The notes under the pieces are model-generated. The model ran no database searches, was not told the DNA's origin, and saw only the letters and a program-made list of their open reading frames with translations. A program made the position numbers and the translations under genes. DNA of 64,000 nt from Suilimivivens sp964393865. Lineage in GTDB: Bacteria > Bacillota > Clostridia > Lachnospirales > Lachnospiraceae. Location: contig CAYMUW010000003.1 in the NCBI GenBank assembly GCA_964393865.1, forward strand, positions 62,001 through 126,000, written 5' to 3'. Positions 45,566-53,635 of this stretch are shown here, piece after piece; the stretch's first letter is position 1, and the number at the start of each line of letters is the position of its first letter.

Positions 45566-47137
45566 ATGAGACATGACAAGCTACTGGACTGTACATTGCG
45601 AGATGGCGGTTATATAAATGACTGGAAATTTGGTTTTCACACCATCAGGGATATTATTAGGAAACTGGTTGATTCCCAGGTAGATTATGTGGAAGTTGGT
45701 TTTTTGCGCAATTGCGATTATGATCGTGATAGGGCTCTTTTTAATAATTGTGCAGAAATAGCGCATGTTTTGCCGGATAAGCGAGGCAATACATTGTTTA
45801 CTGCTATGGCGCTGCATAATAAATATGATATTAATAAATTGGAAGCGTATGACGGAAGGACGATTGATGCAATCAGGGTAACCTTTCATGATTATGATAT
45901 AGATGAAGGACTTTCTTTTATTCAAAAAGCAAAGAATAAAGGGTATAAGGTATTCTGTAATCCTATAAATATTATGGGATATTCGGATGAAATGCTTTTA
46001 AAGCTTTTTCAAAAGGTAAATCAGATACAGCCTTATGCCTTTTCTATTGTGGATACTTTTGGGTCTATGATGAAATCGGATCTTCAAAGGATATATTTTC
46101 TTGCAGAGCATAATCTTGATAAGGCGATTGTGATAGGGTTGCACCTGCATGAAAATCTTGCATTGTCTTATTCATTGGCACAGGAATTTATTGCCATGAA
46201 GTCGTCAGAACGGAAAAGTGTTATAGATGCGTCCATGATGGGGATGGGCAGAGTTCCGGGAAATCTATGCATGGAACTTATTATGGATTATATGAATAAA
46301 AACCAGGGAGGCGTTTATGATGTGAATCCGGTTTTGGATGGGATTGATGATCATATTGCCCAGCTGAAGCAGATAGAGCCATGGGGATACAATACGGCGT
46401 ATGCCTTGTCAGCTAAATATAATCTGCATAGAAACTATGCGGAATTTCTTCTGGGTAAGGGGCGCCTTCGCGCAAAGCAGATTAATCAGATACTTGCCAG
46501 TATTGAGCCATATAAAAAGACAGCTTATGATGAGGCGTATATCGAATCCTTGTATGCGGGCTTTCAGAATCATGAGGTAAACGACCAAAAGCTGGTACAG
46601 CAACTGAAAGAGCAATGGCAGGATCGTATTATTCTGATTTTAGCACCGGGGACTAGTATTGTTACGCTGAAGGAACAGATCAATCAATTTATTACTGAAA
46701 AGAAGCCTGTAATTCTGTCAGCGAATTTTATTCCGGAAATATATAAGCAGGACTATGCATTTTACTCGAACGCCATGCGCTATAGTGCAATTGAAGATAA
46801 ATGTGATATGGGTAATTTGTTGGTTACATCAAATCTGATGGATGTATGCAGCAGCGAAAATATGTTGAATTATGCGGATTTATGTTTTGACGATAAAGGA
46901 AAGAGTGATAATTGTGTTATCATGTTAATGAGGCTGATGATCCGATTAGGGAAACAACAGGTTTATGTGGCGGGGTTTGATGGCTACAAGCCTGAGGAAT
47001 GTAATTATATCTCATCTTATATGGCAAATCAGCATACCAAGGGGCAGGAGGAAAACATTAAAAATACTAGTTATGTTGCAGATATCCGCAAGAAACTGGA
47101 AGTGATTTTTTTGACTCCGTCACTGTACGATAAATAA
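45566..47137 (+). CDS. HMGL-type aldolase fused to an unassigned C-terminal domain
   Basis: About 523 residues. Residues 1-290 form a DRE-TIM/HMGL-like barrel: LDCTLRDGGYINDW (metal Asp and catalytic Arg), YVEVGFLRN, FSIVDTFGSM and GLHLHENLALS (metal-binding H-x-H), similar to 4-hydroxy-2-oxovalerate aldolases and citramalate-type synthases. Residues 340-520 are an alpha/beta domain (IILILAPGTSIVTL, YVAGFDGYKPEE) that resembles DUF115/Cst-like Rossmann folds only loosely. Next to CMP transferase and KdsC-like phosphatase genes, it may form the carbon skeleton of a keto-acid sugar. AGGAGA lies before the ATG. Confidence 0.8.
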   Translation: MRHDKLLDCTLRDGGYINDWKFGFHTIRDIIRKLVDSQVDYVEVGFLRNCDYDRDRALFNNCAEIAHVLPDKRGNTLFTAMALHNKYDINKLEAYDGRTIDAIRVTFHDYDIDEGLSFIQKAKNKGYKVFCNPINIMGYSDEMLLKLFQKVNQIQPYAFSIVDTFGSMMKSDLQRIYFLAEHNLDKAIVIGLHLHENLALSYSLAQEFIAMKSSERKSVIDASMMGMGRVPGNLCMELIMDYMNKNQGGVYDVNPVLDGIDDHIAQLKQIEPWGYNTAYALSAKYNLHRNYAEFLLGKGRLRAKQINQILASIEPYKKTAYDEAYIESLYAGFQNHEVNDQKLVQQLKEQWQDRIILILAPGTSIVTLKEQINQFITEKKPVILSANFIPEIYKQDYAFYSNAMRYSAIEDKCDMGNLLVTSNLMDVCSSENMLNYADLCFDDKGKSDNCVIMLMRLMIRLGKQQVYVAGFDGYKPEECNYISSYMANQHTKGQEENIKNTSYVADIRKKLEVIFLTPSLYDK

Positions 47138-47148
47138 GGACTGTAAAA

Positions 47149-47679
47149 ATGAAGGATAGAGAGAAGCTTAAACAAATTAAATACTTGATTATTGATGTGG
47201 ACGGAACGTTGACGGACGCTGGCATCTATTATGATGAACATGGAAATGAATTGAAAAAGTTCTGCACCAAGGACGCAGCGGGTTTTTTTGCGGCTCATCA
47301 GGCCGGAATAAAAATTATGATCCTCACCGGAAGAGAGTGTGCAGCAACCACCCGGCGTATGAAGGAAATGAAAGTGGATTATTTGGTTCAGGACTGTAAA
47401 AATAAGGTAAAGTATATACAGGGCTTTATGAGGGAGAATAATATTAGTAAAGAGGACTTGGGATATTTGGGAGATGATTTGAATGATTTGCCGGGGATGA
47501 GTTTATGCGGTTTCGTCGGGTGTCCGGCAGATGCTTGCGAGGAAGTAAAGGAAAGGGCTGATTATATATCCGACGTTAAGGGTGGATATGGGGCAGTGAG
47601 AGACATTATATCTTATCTTTTAAGAGAATGTGGAGAGTGGAAAGCTGCAATATCAGAAGTTTATGGAATTGGTATATAA
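47149..47679 (+). CDS. KdsC-like HAD phosphatase
   Basis: About 176 residues, C0-type HAD of the KdsC/NeuA-phosphatase group, with no cap domain and normally tetrameric. Seen: LIIDVDGTLTDAGIYYD (nucleophile Asp), IMILTGREC, LVQDCKNKVKYI and LGDDLNDLPGM (metal Asp pair), with A-D-Y-I-S near the end. Family members dephosphorylate Kdo-8-P, KDN-9-P or similar keto-sugar phosphates. Its presence strongly supports a phosphorylated 2-keto sugar acid intermediate in this block. Confidence 0.88.
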   Translation: MKDREKLKQIKYLIIDVDGTLTDAGIYYDEHGNELKKFCTKDAAGFFAAHQAGIKIMILTGRECAATTRRMKEMKVDYLVQDCKNKVKYIQGFMRENNISKEDLGYLGDDLNDLPGMSLCGFVGCPADACEEVKERADYISDVKGGYGAVRDIISYLLRECGEWKAAISEVYGIGI

Positions 47680-47700
47680 CGAAAGGACATATGATTTTGC

Positions 47701-48744
47701 ATGAAGATAATAAATAAGGATGATAGGTCGGAGATGTTGAAATTCCTTCATCAATGCAGGATTCATCGTGGTGATAAAGAATTTAGAAAATTGGTGTTAG
47801 AAGGGTATCATAATCCTGATTTTCTGGAACTGCATAGTTATGGGAACGAATACCCGGGACAGATTATATACCATATAGGGGCATATGGATGTTCTGTTGG
47901 CTTTTTTGCGGAATTTTTGTATATTTTGATACGCTTATATTTTGCTACAGACCGAGGATTTACTCCGTATGTTTATTGGGGAGAGGAATGTTTATATTAC
48001 GAAGAGGATGGAGTTGACAATGAACATAATGCATTTTTGTATTATTTTAATCCTGTTTCTTCTGTGATTTGTTCGGATAATGCTGCACATGTGCTTGTAG
48101 CAACAGATTACCATATTCATGATGTTCAGGATCGATTGAATACTCATGGCTATGCCGTGTCAGATGAATATATGGATGGACTGAGCAGTATGGTGAGGAA
48201 GTATATCCGGTATAATGAAAAAACAAAAAATTATTTAGAAAACGGTTATGAAACCTTAATTGGGGATAAAAAGGCATTAGCAGTACATTTTCGGGGGACA
48301 GACTATCGAAGGCAGTACAATAATCATCCTGTATTTATTACTTTGGAAGAGGAAATTGCAAAGGTTCGTGAGCTTCTCCAAAATAAGGATTATGAAGTGA
48401 TTTTCCTTGCTACGGATGAGCAGGAGGCAGTTAATACTTTTCGCAAAGAATTTGGAGAACAGGTTAAAGTTTTTGAAGATACTTATCGGGCAGAGGGCGG
48501 GGATGAATCTGTTGCTTATAGTAGTATAAGTAGAGAAAAGCATCATTACTTGCTAGGCCTTGAAGTGTTACGGGATGAATATATGCTTACAAGATGCGAT
48601 GGCCTTGTATGTGGAATTTCCAATTTGACTCTTTCAGCAAGAATGATGCGCAGGGCATGGTATGATAGGGATTATGATGATTTGGTAATATTAAACCATG
48701 ATTTATGTCATAATGACCGCCAGTTTTGTGATGCGGAGCATTAG
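47701..48744 (+). CDS. Fucosyltransferase-fold (O-FucT/NodZ-like) protein
   Basis: About 347 residues. The key block KALAVHFRGTDYRRQ is the H-x-R-G-T-D motif of GT23/O-fucosyltransferase-type GT-B enzymes, followed by VIFLATDEQEAVNTFRK and DGLVCGISNLTLSARMM. The N-terminal half (IIYHIGAYGCSVGFFAEF) has the glycine-rich loop replacing G-G-x-G-N. Likely transfers fucose or another GDP-sugar. A distant relative of the GT11 gene at 7.1 kb, with different motifs. The ribosome binding site is distant (AAAGGAC, about 13 bases). Confidence 0.77.
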   Translation: MKIINKDDRSEMLKFLHQCRIHRGDKEFRKLVLEGYHNPDFLELHSYGNEYPGQIIYHIGAYGCSVGFFAEFLYILIRLYFATDRGFTPYVYWGEECLYYEEDGVDNEHNAFLYYFNPVSSVICSDNAAHVLVATDYHIHDVQDRLNTHGYAVSDEYMDGLSSMVRKYIRYNEKTKNYLENGYETLIGDKKALAVHFRGTDYRRQYNNHPVFITLEEEIAKVRELLQNKDYEVIFLATDEQEAVNTFRKEFGEQVKVFEDTYRAEGGDESVAYSSISREKHHYLLGLEVLRDEYMLTRCDGLVCGISNLTLSARMMRRAWYDRDYDDLVILNHDLCHNDRQFCDAEH

Positions 48745-48759
48745 AAAAGCGAGTATGAG

Positions 48760-49422
48760 ATGAAAATAATTGATTATTTGTATGATTGTTATCTTGGATA
48801 TTGTTATAAAAGAAATAATGAAAAAAAGAACGTTATATTTGCAAAAAGCAGTACAGTTAGCCGGGATTGTACTTTTGAAGGTAATAATTATGTGGCTGGT
48901 GAATTATATGAATGCCAATTTGGTTATGGATCATATGTTCACAAAAACAGTGTATTAAAAGGTGTTAAAGTAGGAAGATTTTGTGCGATTGGAGAGAACG
49001 TGAATATCCGCTTGTTTCAACACCCAACTCATATGGTAGCGATTTCTCCGTGCTTCTATCGGAAGGAACATACCCTTAAAACCTTTGTTGATGAGAATTA
49101 TTATGAAGACTTGCAAGATGAGGTGGAAGGTTTTTCTGTAGTGATAGGAAATGATGTCTGGATAGGGCAAGGGGTTTCTATAAAAAGCGGTGTTAAAATC
49201 GGAGATGGGGCAGTTGTTGGCGCAGGAGCGGTGGTAACCCGGGATATTGAGCCATATGCCATTGTTGGAGGAGTACCGGCAAAATTAATACGTTATAGAT
49301 TTACAAAGGAGCAAATCGAGGCACTTTTGAAAATCAAGTGGTGGAACAAGGACTATAGTTGGTTTGAGGAGAACGGAAAGTATTTTGCGGATGTAGATAA
49401 ATTTATAGAACGATTTCAATAG
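48760..49422 (+). CDS. CatB-like hexapeptide-repeat O-acetyltransferase
   Basis: About 220 residues. Left-handed beta-helix repeats run through most of the chain: CTFEGNNYVAGELYEC, GVKVGRFCAIGENVNI, VVIGNDVWIGQGVSIKSG and VKIGDGAVVGAGAVVTRD, ending AIVGGVPAKLIRYRF. FQHPTHMVAISPCF carries the His typical of xenobiotic/CatB acetyltransferases. It would acetylate a sugar hydroxyl using acetyl-CoA, as a trimer in the cytoplasm. The ORF start has only a weak ribosome binding site. Confidence 0.88.
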   Translation: MKIIDYLYDCYLGYCYKRNNEKKNVIFAKSSTVSRDCTFEGNNYVAGELYECQFGYGSYVHKNSVLKGVKVGRFCAIGENVNIRLFQHPTHMVAISPCFYRKEHTLKTFVDENYYEDLQDEVEGFSVVIGNDVWIGQGVSIKSGVKIGDGAVVGAGAVVTRDIEPYAIVGGVPAKLIRYRFTKEQIEALLKIKWWNKDYSWFEENGKYFADVDKFIERFQ

Positions 49423-49446
49423 AATTACTTGATGCTTGGAGGAAAA

Positions 49447-50430
49447 ATGATTTCAGTTATTGTACCATCATATAATGTAGCGCCATATCTTGAACGGTGT
49501 GTTCATTCGTTGGTTTCCCAAACTTATGCAGACTTGGAAATCATACTGGTAGATGATGGATCTACTGATGAAACAGGGAAATTGTGCGATAAAATAGCCG
49601 AAAGTGATTCTAGGATAAAGGTGATCCACAAAAAAAATGGCGGTCTTTCAGATGCAAGAAATGCAGGGATTGATTTGGCAATAGGAGAATTCTATTCATT
49701 CATTGATGGGGATGATTATGTAGAGCCTGATACCTATGAAGCAATGGTTTCGGAAATGGAGGATTCAGCTGTAACAATAGTTGCTGGAGGATTTATTGTT
49801 ACGGATATTCAGGGGAATACGACTATTCGAGTGATCCCCAAGCGGCAACAGCTTACAAAAGAAGAAGCATTTATGGATTTGTTTGTAGGGGAAAACTATA
49901 TTTCCCAGTCAAGCTGTAATAAACTTTTTAGAAGCAGTTTGTTTGAAAATGTCAGATACAAAAAAGGTATTATCAATGAAGACATGGAGATATTGCCAAG
50001 GCTTTTGGACGTGGGGAATGATGTCGTATTGCTTAATAAAGCTATATATCATTATATAAAAAAGCGGGGGAGTATCACATCATCAGATTATAGTATGGAG
50101 AGATATAGAGCAATAGGGGTAGAAAGAGATATTTATCTCATGTGCAAAGAAAAGTATCCAAAGTTACAGCCGTATGCAAGTTATTATGAATTAAAGTCAT
50201 TAAATGGAATGTTAAGTAATCTGGTGGGATGTTCCAATCGTAAAGATTTTAAGATACAGGAGTTAAGTATCCGATGGAAAATTATACTGGTTTTTATCAG
50301 ATCCAATAGATGGAAGAAAATAGCCAATACACATAAAAGTGAAATGAAAACATGCTTTTTCACGGCATTGATAGGTTCTTCTAATATTGAAAAAATGGTG
50401 AGGATAAAACATAGAATAGCGGGAAATTGA
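49447..50430 (+). CDS. Glycosyltransferase family 2 (GT-A)
   Basis: About 327 residues. MISVIVPSYNVAPYLERC, IILVDDGSTDETGKLCDK, HKKNGGLSDARNAGID and FIDGDDYVEPDTY; INEDMEILPRLLDVG marks the acceptor side. It is close in pattern to EpsJ/CpsJ-like enzymes and to the GT2 at 1222. ATG 49447 follows TTGGAGGAAAA; an upstream TTG at 49429 is less likely. Specificity unknown. Confidence 0.92.
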   Translation: MISVIVPSYNVAPYLERCVHSLVSQTYADLEIILVDDGSTDETGKLCDKIAESDSRIKVIHKKNGGLSDARNAGIDLAIGEFYSFIDGDDYVEPDTYEAMVSEMEDSAVTIVAGGFIVTDIQGNTTIRVIPKRQQLTKEEAFMDLFVGENYISQSSCNKLFRSSLFENVRYKKGIINEDMEILPRLLDVGNDVVLLNKAIYHYIKKRGSITSSDYSMERYRAIGVERDIYLMCKEKYPKLQPYASYYELKSLNGMLSNLVGCSNRKDFKIQELSIRWKIILVFIRSNRWKKIANTHKSEMKTCFFTALIGSSNIEKMVRIKHRIAGN

Positions 50431-50447
50431 AACGGGAACAAAAAAGC

Positions 50448-50476
50448 TGGATGTGTATTATGTGTTGTGATAGAAT
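50448..50476 (+). promoter_or_regulatory. Extended -10 promoter candidate
   Basis: TAGAAT at 50471-50476 is preceded by TG plus one base (TGATAGAAT), the same string as in the promoter candidate at 45532-45540. The -35 box is poor (TGGATG at 50448-50453). It would start transcription just before the small ORF at 50503 and the ABC transporter gene. Confidence 0.35.
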
Positions 50477-50502
50477 AGAGAGAAATGTTTGTGGGGGTCT
50501 TA

Positions 50503-50580
50503 ATGAGAGATATAAATAATTATGCAGACAATTATCTTGTACAAGATTTTGAAATGTATCAAGAGGAGAAAACATTATGA
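50503..50580 (+). CDS. 25-codon small ORF coupled to the ABC transporter
   Basis: Encodes MRDINNYADNYLVQDFEMYQ followed by EEKTL. A GGGGG box five bases upstream of the ATG is a strong ribosome binding site, a promoter candidate lies just before it, and its TGA overlaps the ATG of the ABC transporter (ATGA), so translation of the two could be coupled. It is acidic and has no hydrophobic segment. It could be a leader peptide, a small protein, or a remnant of the N-terminus of a larger enzyme (the D-N-Y-L-x-x-x-F-E pattern resembles the start of some methyltransferases). No family is recognised. Confidence 0.4.
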   Translation: MRDINNYADNYLVQDFEMYQEEKTL

Positions 50581-52364
50581 TGAATGAGATCCGAAAGGTG
50601 AAGGATGCGTTAGGAAAGCTTTCGTTCATACTGAATAGGGAACAAAAGCTTTGCTGTGTTCTTGTTTTTTTGATGTCACTGGTTACAGCGCTAATTGAAA
50701 CCGTGGGAGTATCTGTAATTATCCCGGTTGTACAGGTGGTAGTCTCACCAAGTGAACTAATGCAGCAGCCTTATATGCGTCCAATAATGGAATTGTTTCA
50801 CTTGGAGACAAGTGCAGAGGTGATTCTCTTTGTATGCATAGGTGTCGGAACTGTATATATTATAAAAAATGCATATGCTTATGTGTATACATTGGCTTCG
50901 GCAAAATTTTCTAATAAGATCAGGAGAGAATTAGCAGTTCGAGTTCTCCAAACATACATGAGCCAGGGCTACATTTTTTTTGTTGAAAACAATTCATCAC
51001 GACTGATACGAGGCATCAGCTCAGATGTAAATAGTGTGCAGGCGGTTATTACAAGCTTATTTTCTTCCATATGTAAGATTTTAATTATTATTTGTATGAC
51101 CTTATTTATTATCATACAAACGCCGCTTATTGCGCTTGGAATATTGTGTTTAGTTATATTTTGCTTTGCCATTTCACAAATTGTTTTTAGAAAGCCAATG
51201 CGTCGATTTGGTGTATCATCTAGAGATTATGCATCTCGTGCCAGTCAAGCATCTTTAGAAGCAATCCAAGGCCATAAAGAAGTTTTGGTTTTTGGAAGAC
51301 AAGATTACTTTGTAAATGAATATTTAAAAAATATGATTGGATATAATAAAGCGGAGGTACAAATAGCGGTTGCGTCAGCTGCCCCCTCTTTTTTGATAGA
51401 GGTAATCTGTATGATTGGATTATTAACAATAGTAGGGATTCAAAGTATTATGTTGGGAGGAGATGATACTTTGTTAACGCAGATGATAACTATTGCACTA
51501 GCTTCACTTAGAATATTGCCTGCACTTGGAGCTTTATTAGGAAATGTCAACTTAATTATTTTTCATGCTCCTGGCCTGAATGCGGCATCTGATACGTTGC
51601 ATATGATAAACAAACTAAACAGAGAAGGAAACGGAAAAAATAAATGGAATGCAACGGGTGATAAGGATATTGGCTTTAAAAAGGAAGTAGTATTGTCCCA
51701 TGTTTCTTATGCGTATCCGAGAACCGAAAAGAATGTAATCGAAGATCTTTCTATGACAATAATTAAGGGAACATCAGTAGGTATTATTGGAACTTCAGGA
51801 ACTGGAAAAACTACATTGACAGATATTATTCTTGGTCTTTTGAACCCCCAAAGGGGTGAAATACGAATGGATGGATTGAGTATTGAGTCCTTGGGAGGGG
51901 CTTGGCATCATATTATTGGATATGTTCCGCAATCAATATATATGACAGATGCATCTATACGTAGGAATGTAGCCTTTGGAATAGACGAGACGCTTATTGA
52001 TGATGACAAGGTGTGGAAAGCCCTTGAAATGGCACAAATAAAAGAATTTGTAGAAAAACTTCAGGATGGAATTGATACCAAGGTGGGTGAATGGGGAGTC
52101 CAGCTTTCCGGCGGACAGAGGCAAAGGATTGCGATTGCAAGAGCCTTGTATAATGAGCCTGATATTATTGTGTTAGATGAAGCAACGGCAGCGTTAGACA
52201 ACGAAACCGAGAACGCTGTTATGGAATCTATTGAAGCTTTGCAGAAAGTAAAGACACTTATTATTGTTGCGCACCGCTTAACGACGATTAGAAAATGTGA
52301 TGTGGTTTATGAGATTGTTGATGGAAAAGCGGTGAAACGGGATAAAGCAGAGATTTTCGGGTAG
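50577..52364 (+). CDS. ABC transporter, fused permease-ATPase (second PglK/MsbA-like protein)
   Basis: About 595 residues with the same architecture as the transporter at 14.7 kb: six helices, then Walker A GTSGTGKTT (405-413), LSGGQRQR (from 510), Walker B IIVLDEATAALD and H-loop VAHRLTT. The NBD opening YAYPRTEKNVIEDLSMTI and YVPQSIYMTDASIRRNVAFG match the PglK-type group. Likely flips a lipid-linked oligosaccharide. Start ATG 50577 overlaps the small ORF stop and follows GAGGAG; a second ATG is directly adjacent. Confidence 0.88.
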   Translation: MMNEIRKVKDALGKLSFILNREQKLCCVLVFLMSLVTALIETVGVSVIIPVVQVVVSPSELMQQPYMRPIMELFHLETSAEVILFVCIGVGTVYIIKNAYAYVYTLASAKFSNKIRRELAVRVLQTYMSQGYIFFVENNSSRLIRGISSDVNSVQAVITSLFSSICKILIIICMTLFIIIQTPLIALGILCLVIFCFAISQIVFRKPMRRFGVSSRDYASRASQASLEAIQGHKEVLVFGRQDYFVNEYLKNMIGYNKAEVQIAVASAAPSFLIEVICMIGLLTIVGIQSIMLGGDDTLLTQMITIALASLRILPALGALLGNVNLIIFHAPGLNAASDTLHMINKLNREGNGKNKWNATGDKDIGFKKEVVLSHVSYAYPRTEKNVIEDLSMTIIKGTSVGIIGTSGTGKTTLTDIILGLLNPQRGEIRMDGLSIESLGGAWHHIIGYVPQSIYMTDASIRRNVAFGIDETLIDDDKVWKALEMAQIKEFVEKLQDGIDTKVGEWGVQLSGGQRQRIAIARALYNEPDIIVLDEATAALDNETENAVMESIEALQKVKTLIIVAHRLTTIRKCDVVYEIVDGKAVKRDKAEIFG

Positions 52365-52517
52365 TTTAACAGTGACAGAACACCGCTCATTTTAACAGCA
52401 GGTTTATTATATAGCAAAGGAAAATAAAAAATAAAAATAAAAATCAGCAAATAAAAATCGGTCTCGGTCCGGTCAAAATAATTACTTGTTTCAAAAATAA
52501 TAAGGAGATATAATTAA
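52365..52517. other. 153-bp intergenic region with short direct repeats
   Basis: No ORF or RNA gene is supported. TTTAACAG occurs twice (52365-52372 and 52391-52398). An A-rich stretch holds AAATAAAAATC twice, and CGGTC occurs three times at 52459-52474 in an otherwise AT-rich context. A TATTAT box at 52405 lacks a matching -35. The region could hold a promoter or operator for the following GT2 pair, but nothing is decisive. Confidence 0.4.
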
Positions 52518-53633
52518 ATGTATTATGACATTGATGAGCATATAAGAGCGGTTAGAAATTATGATTTTTTAAAGGAAAACAGGGACACTTTTTATCAGAA
52601 ATTAAGTACCGAATCAGTTTTATGCCATGGGGAATACAGTTCTAATATTCCGATGATATCTATTTTAATAACCACACATGGCAGAATTAACGAATTGAAA
52701 TCTTCCTTGAAGAGCGCACTTGAACAAAAAGATTTTGAAGACTACGAGATTATTATAGTTGATAATGAGGCCATTAACATTGAAGAGGAGACGACGACAT
52801 CCTTATATATTAAATCTATTAAGTCGGAGAAAGTGATTTATTATAGAAATACTACTCCTGCTTTTTATAAGATGGACACAGCAGTTGCCGCTTTAAGGAC
52901 TGACTGGGTGGTTTTTTTGCATGATGATGATGTGCTGTCACCGTGGGCACTTAAAATTTTGAGCGATACTTTGAAGAAACATATGAATGCAAAATGGATT
53001 GTTGGCTATATGCAGGGATGTGAGTATGTTAAGTGGGATGATACATTGAAGGTGGGAATGTCTTCTTATCCTTATGTTACTGGATATATCAAATATCCAC
53101 CTCACGGTTACCAGGAATCGCACAGGCTTACTTGGCTAGGGAGTTTAATTAATGTACAGAGTTATATTCAGCATGGTGGGATCCCGGCTATTAGTCTCGA
53201 AAGTGGAGATTCTGCCATGGGAATAAGATTTGCATGTCTGGAGAATGTTGTATGGGTTAAGACAAAATATCCATTATACTATTATAAAGTTTGGAACAAT
53301 AGTGCAATAGGTTCGGGTGCCCAAACAATAGAAAAAATGCTTGTAAGTGATTATTTGTTTAGAGAATATATTCTAAAGAAATTTCAGGTGAAGCATCAGT
53401 GGTTTTGGAAAATGCATACATGGGTACACATAGAGAGAACTATTGATTATTACAGAAATGGTCCATATAAGTATAAAGAGCTGAATGCTGAATATATGGC
53501 TCAAAAGCTATGCATTCCAAAATGGTGGCGTAGTGGCGAAAGATTTTTTAGAGCAATTGAATATATTTATGAACTGACCGAGAGACGGTATGTTCATTGT
53601 TTTACGAGTGTAGATGAAATGGAGAATGGGTAA
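52518..53633 (+). CDS. Glycosyltransferase family 2 with N-terminal extension
   Basis: About 371 residues. A 45-residue N-terminal extension precedes the GT2 domain: ISILITTHGRINELKSSLKS, YEIIIVDNEAINIEEE, and VVFLHDDDVLSPWALKIL with a D-D-D metal motif. The C-terminal 150 residues are rich in Trp and Tyr (HQWFWKMHTWVHIERT). The usual D-G-S/N-x-S after the first Asp is replaced by D-N-E. Good ribosome binding site AAGGAG upstream. It pairs with the next GT2, three bases after its end. Confidence 0.85.
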   Translation: MYYDIDEHIRAVRNYDFLKENRDTFYQKLSTESVLCHGEYSSNIPMISILITTHGRINELKSSLKSALEQKDFEDYEIIIVDNEAINIEEETTTSLYIKSIKSEKVIYYRNTTPAFYKMDTAVAALRTDWVVFLHDDDVLSPWALKILSDTLKKHMNAKWIVGYMQGCEYVKWDDTLKVGMSSYPYVTGYIKYPPHGYQESHRLTWLGSLINVQSYIQHGGIPAISLESGDSAMGIRFACLENVVWVKTKYPLYYYKVWNNSAIGSGAQTIEKMLVSDYLFREYILKKFQVKHQWFWKMHTWVHIERTIDYYRNGPYKYKELNAEYMAQKLCIPKWWRSGERFFRAIEYIYELTERRYVHCFTSVDEMENG

Positions 53634-53635
53634 AA

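Noticed and set aside
52420..52474. CRISPR-like repeats in the A-rich gap
   Set aside because: The repeats are only 5-11 bases, unequal in spacing and partly low-complexity; no spacers or cas genes.
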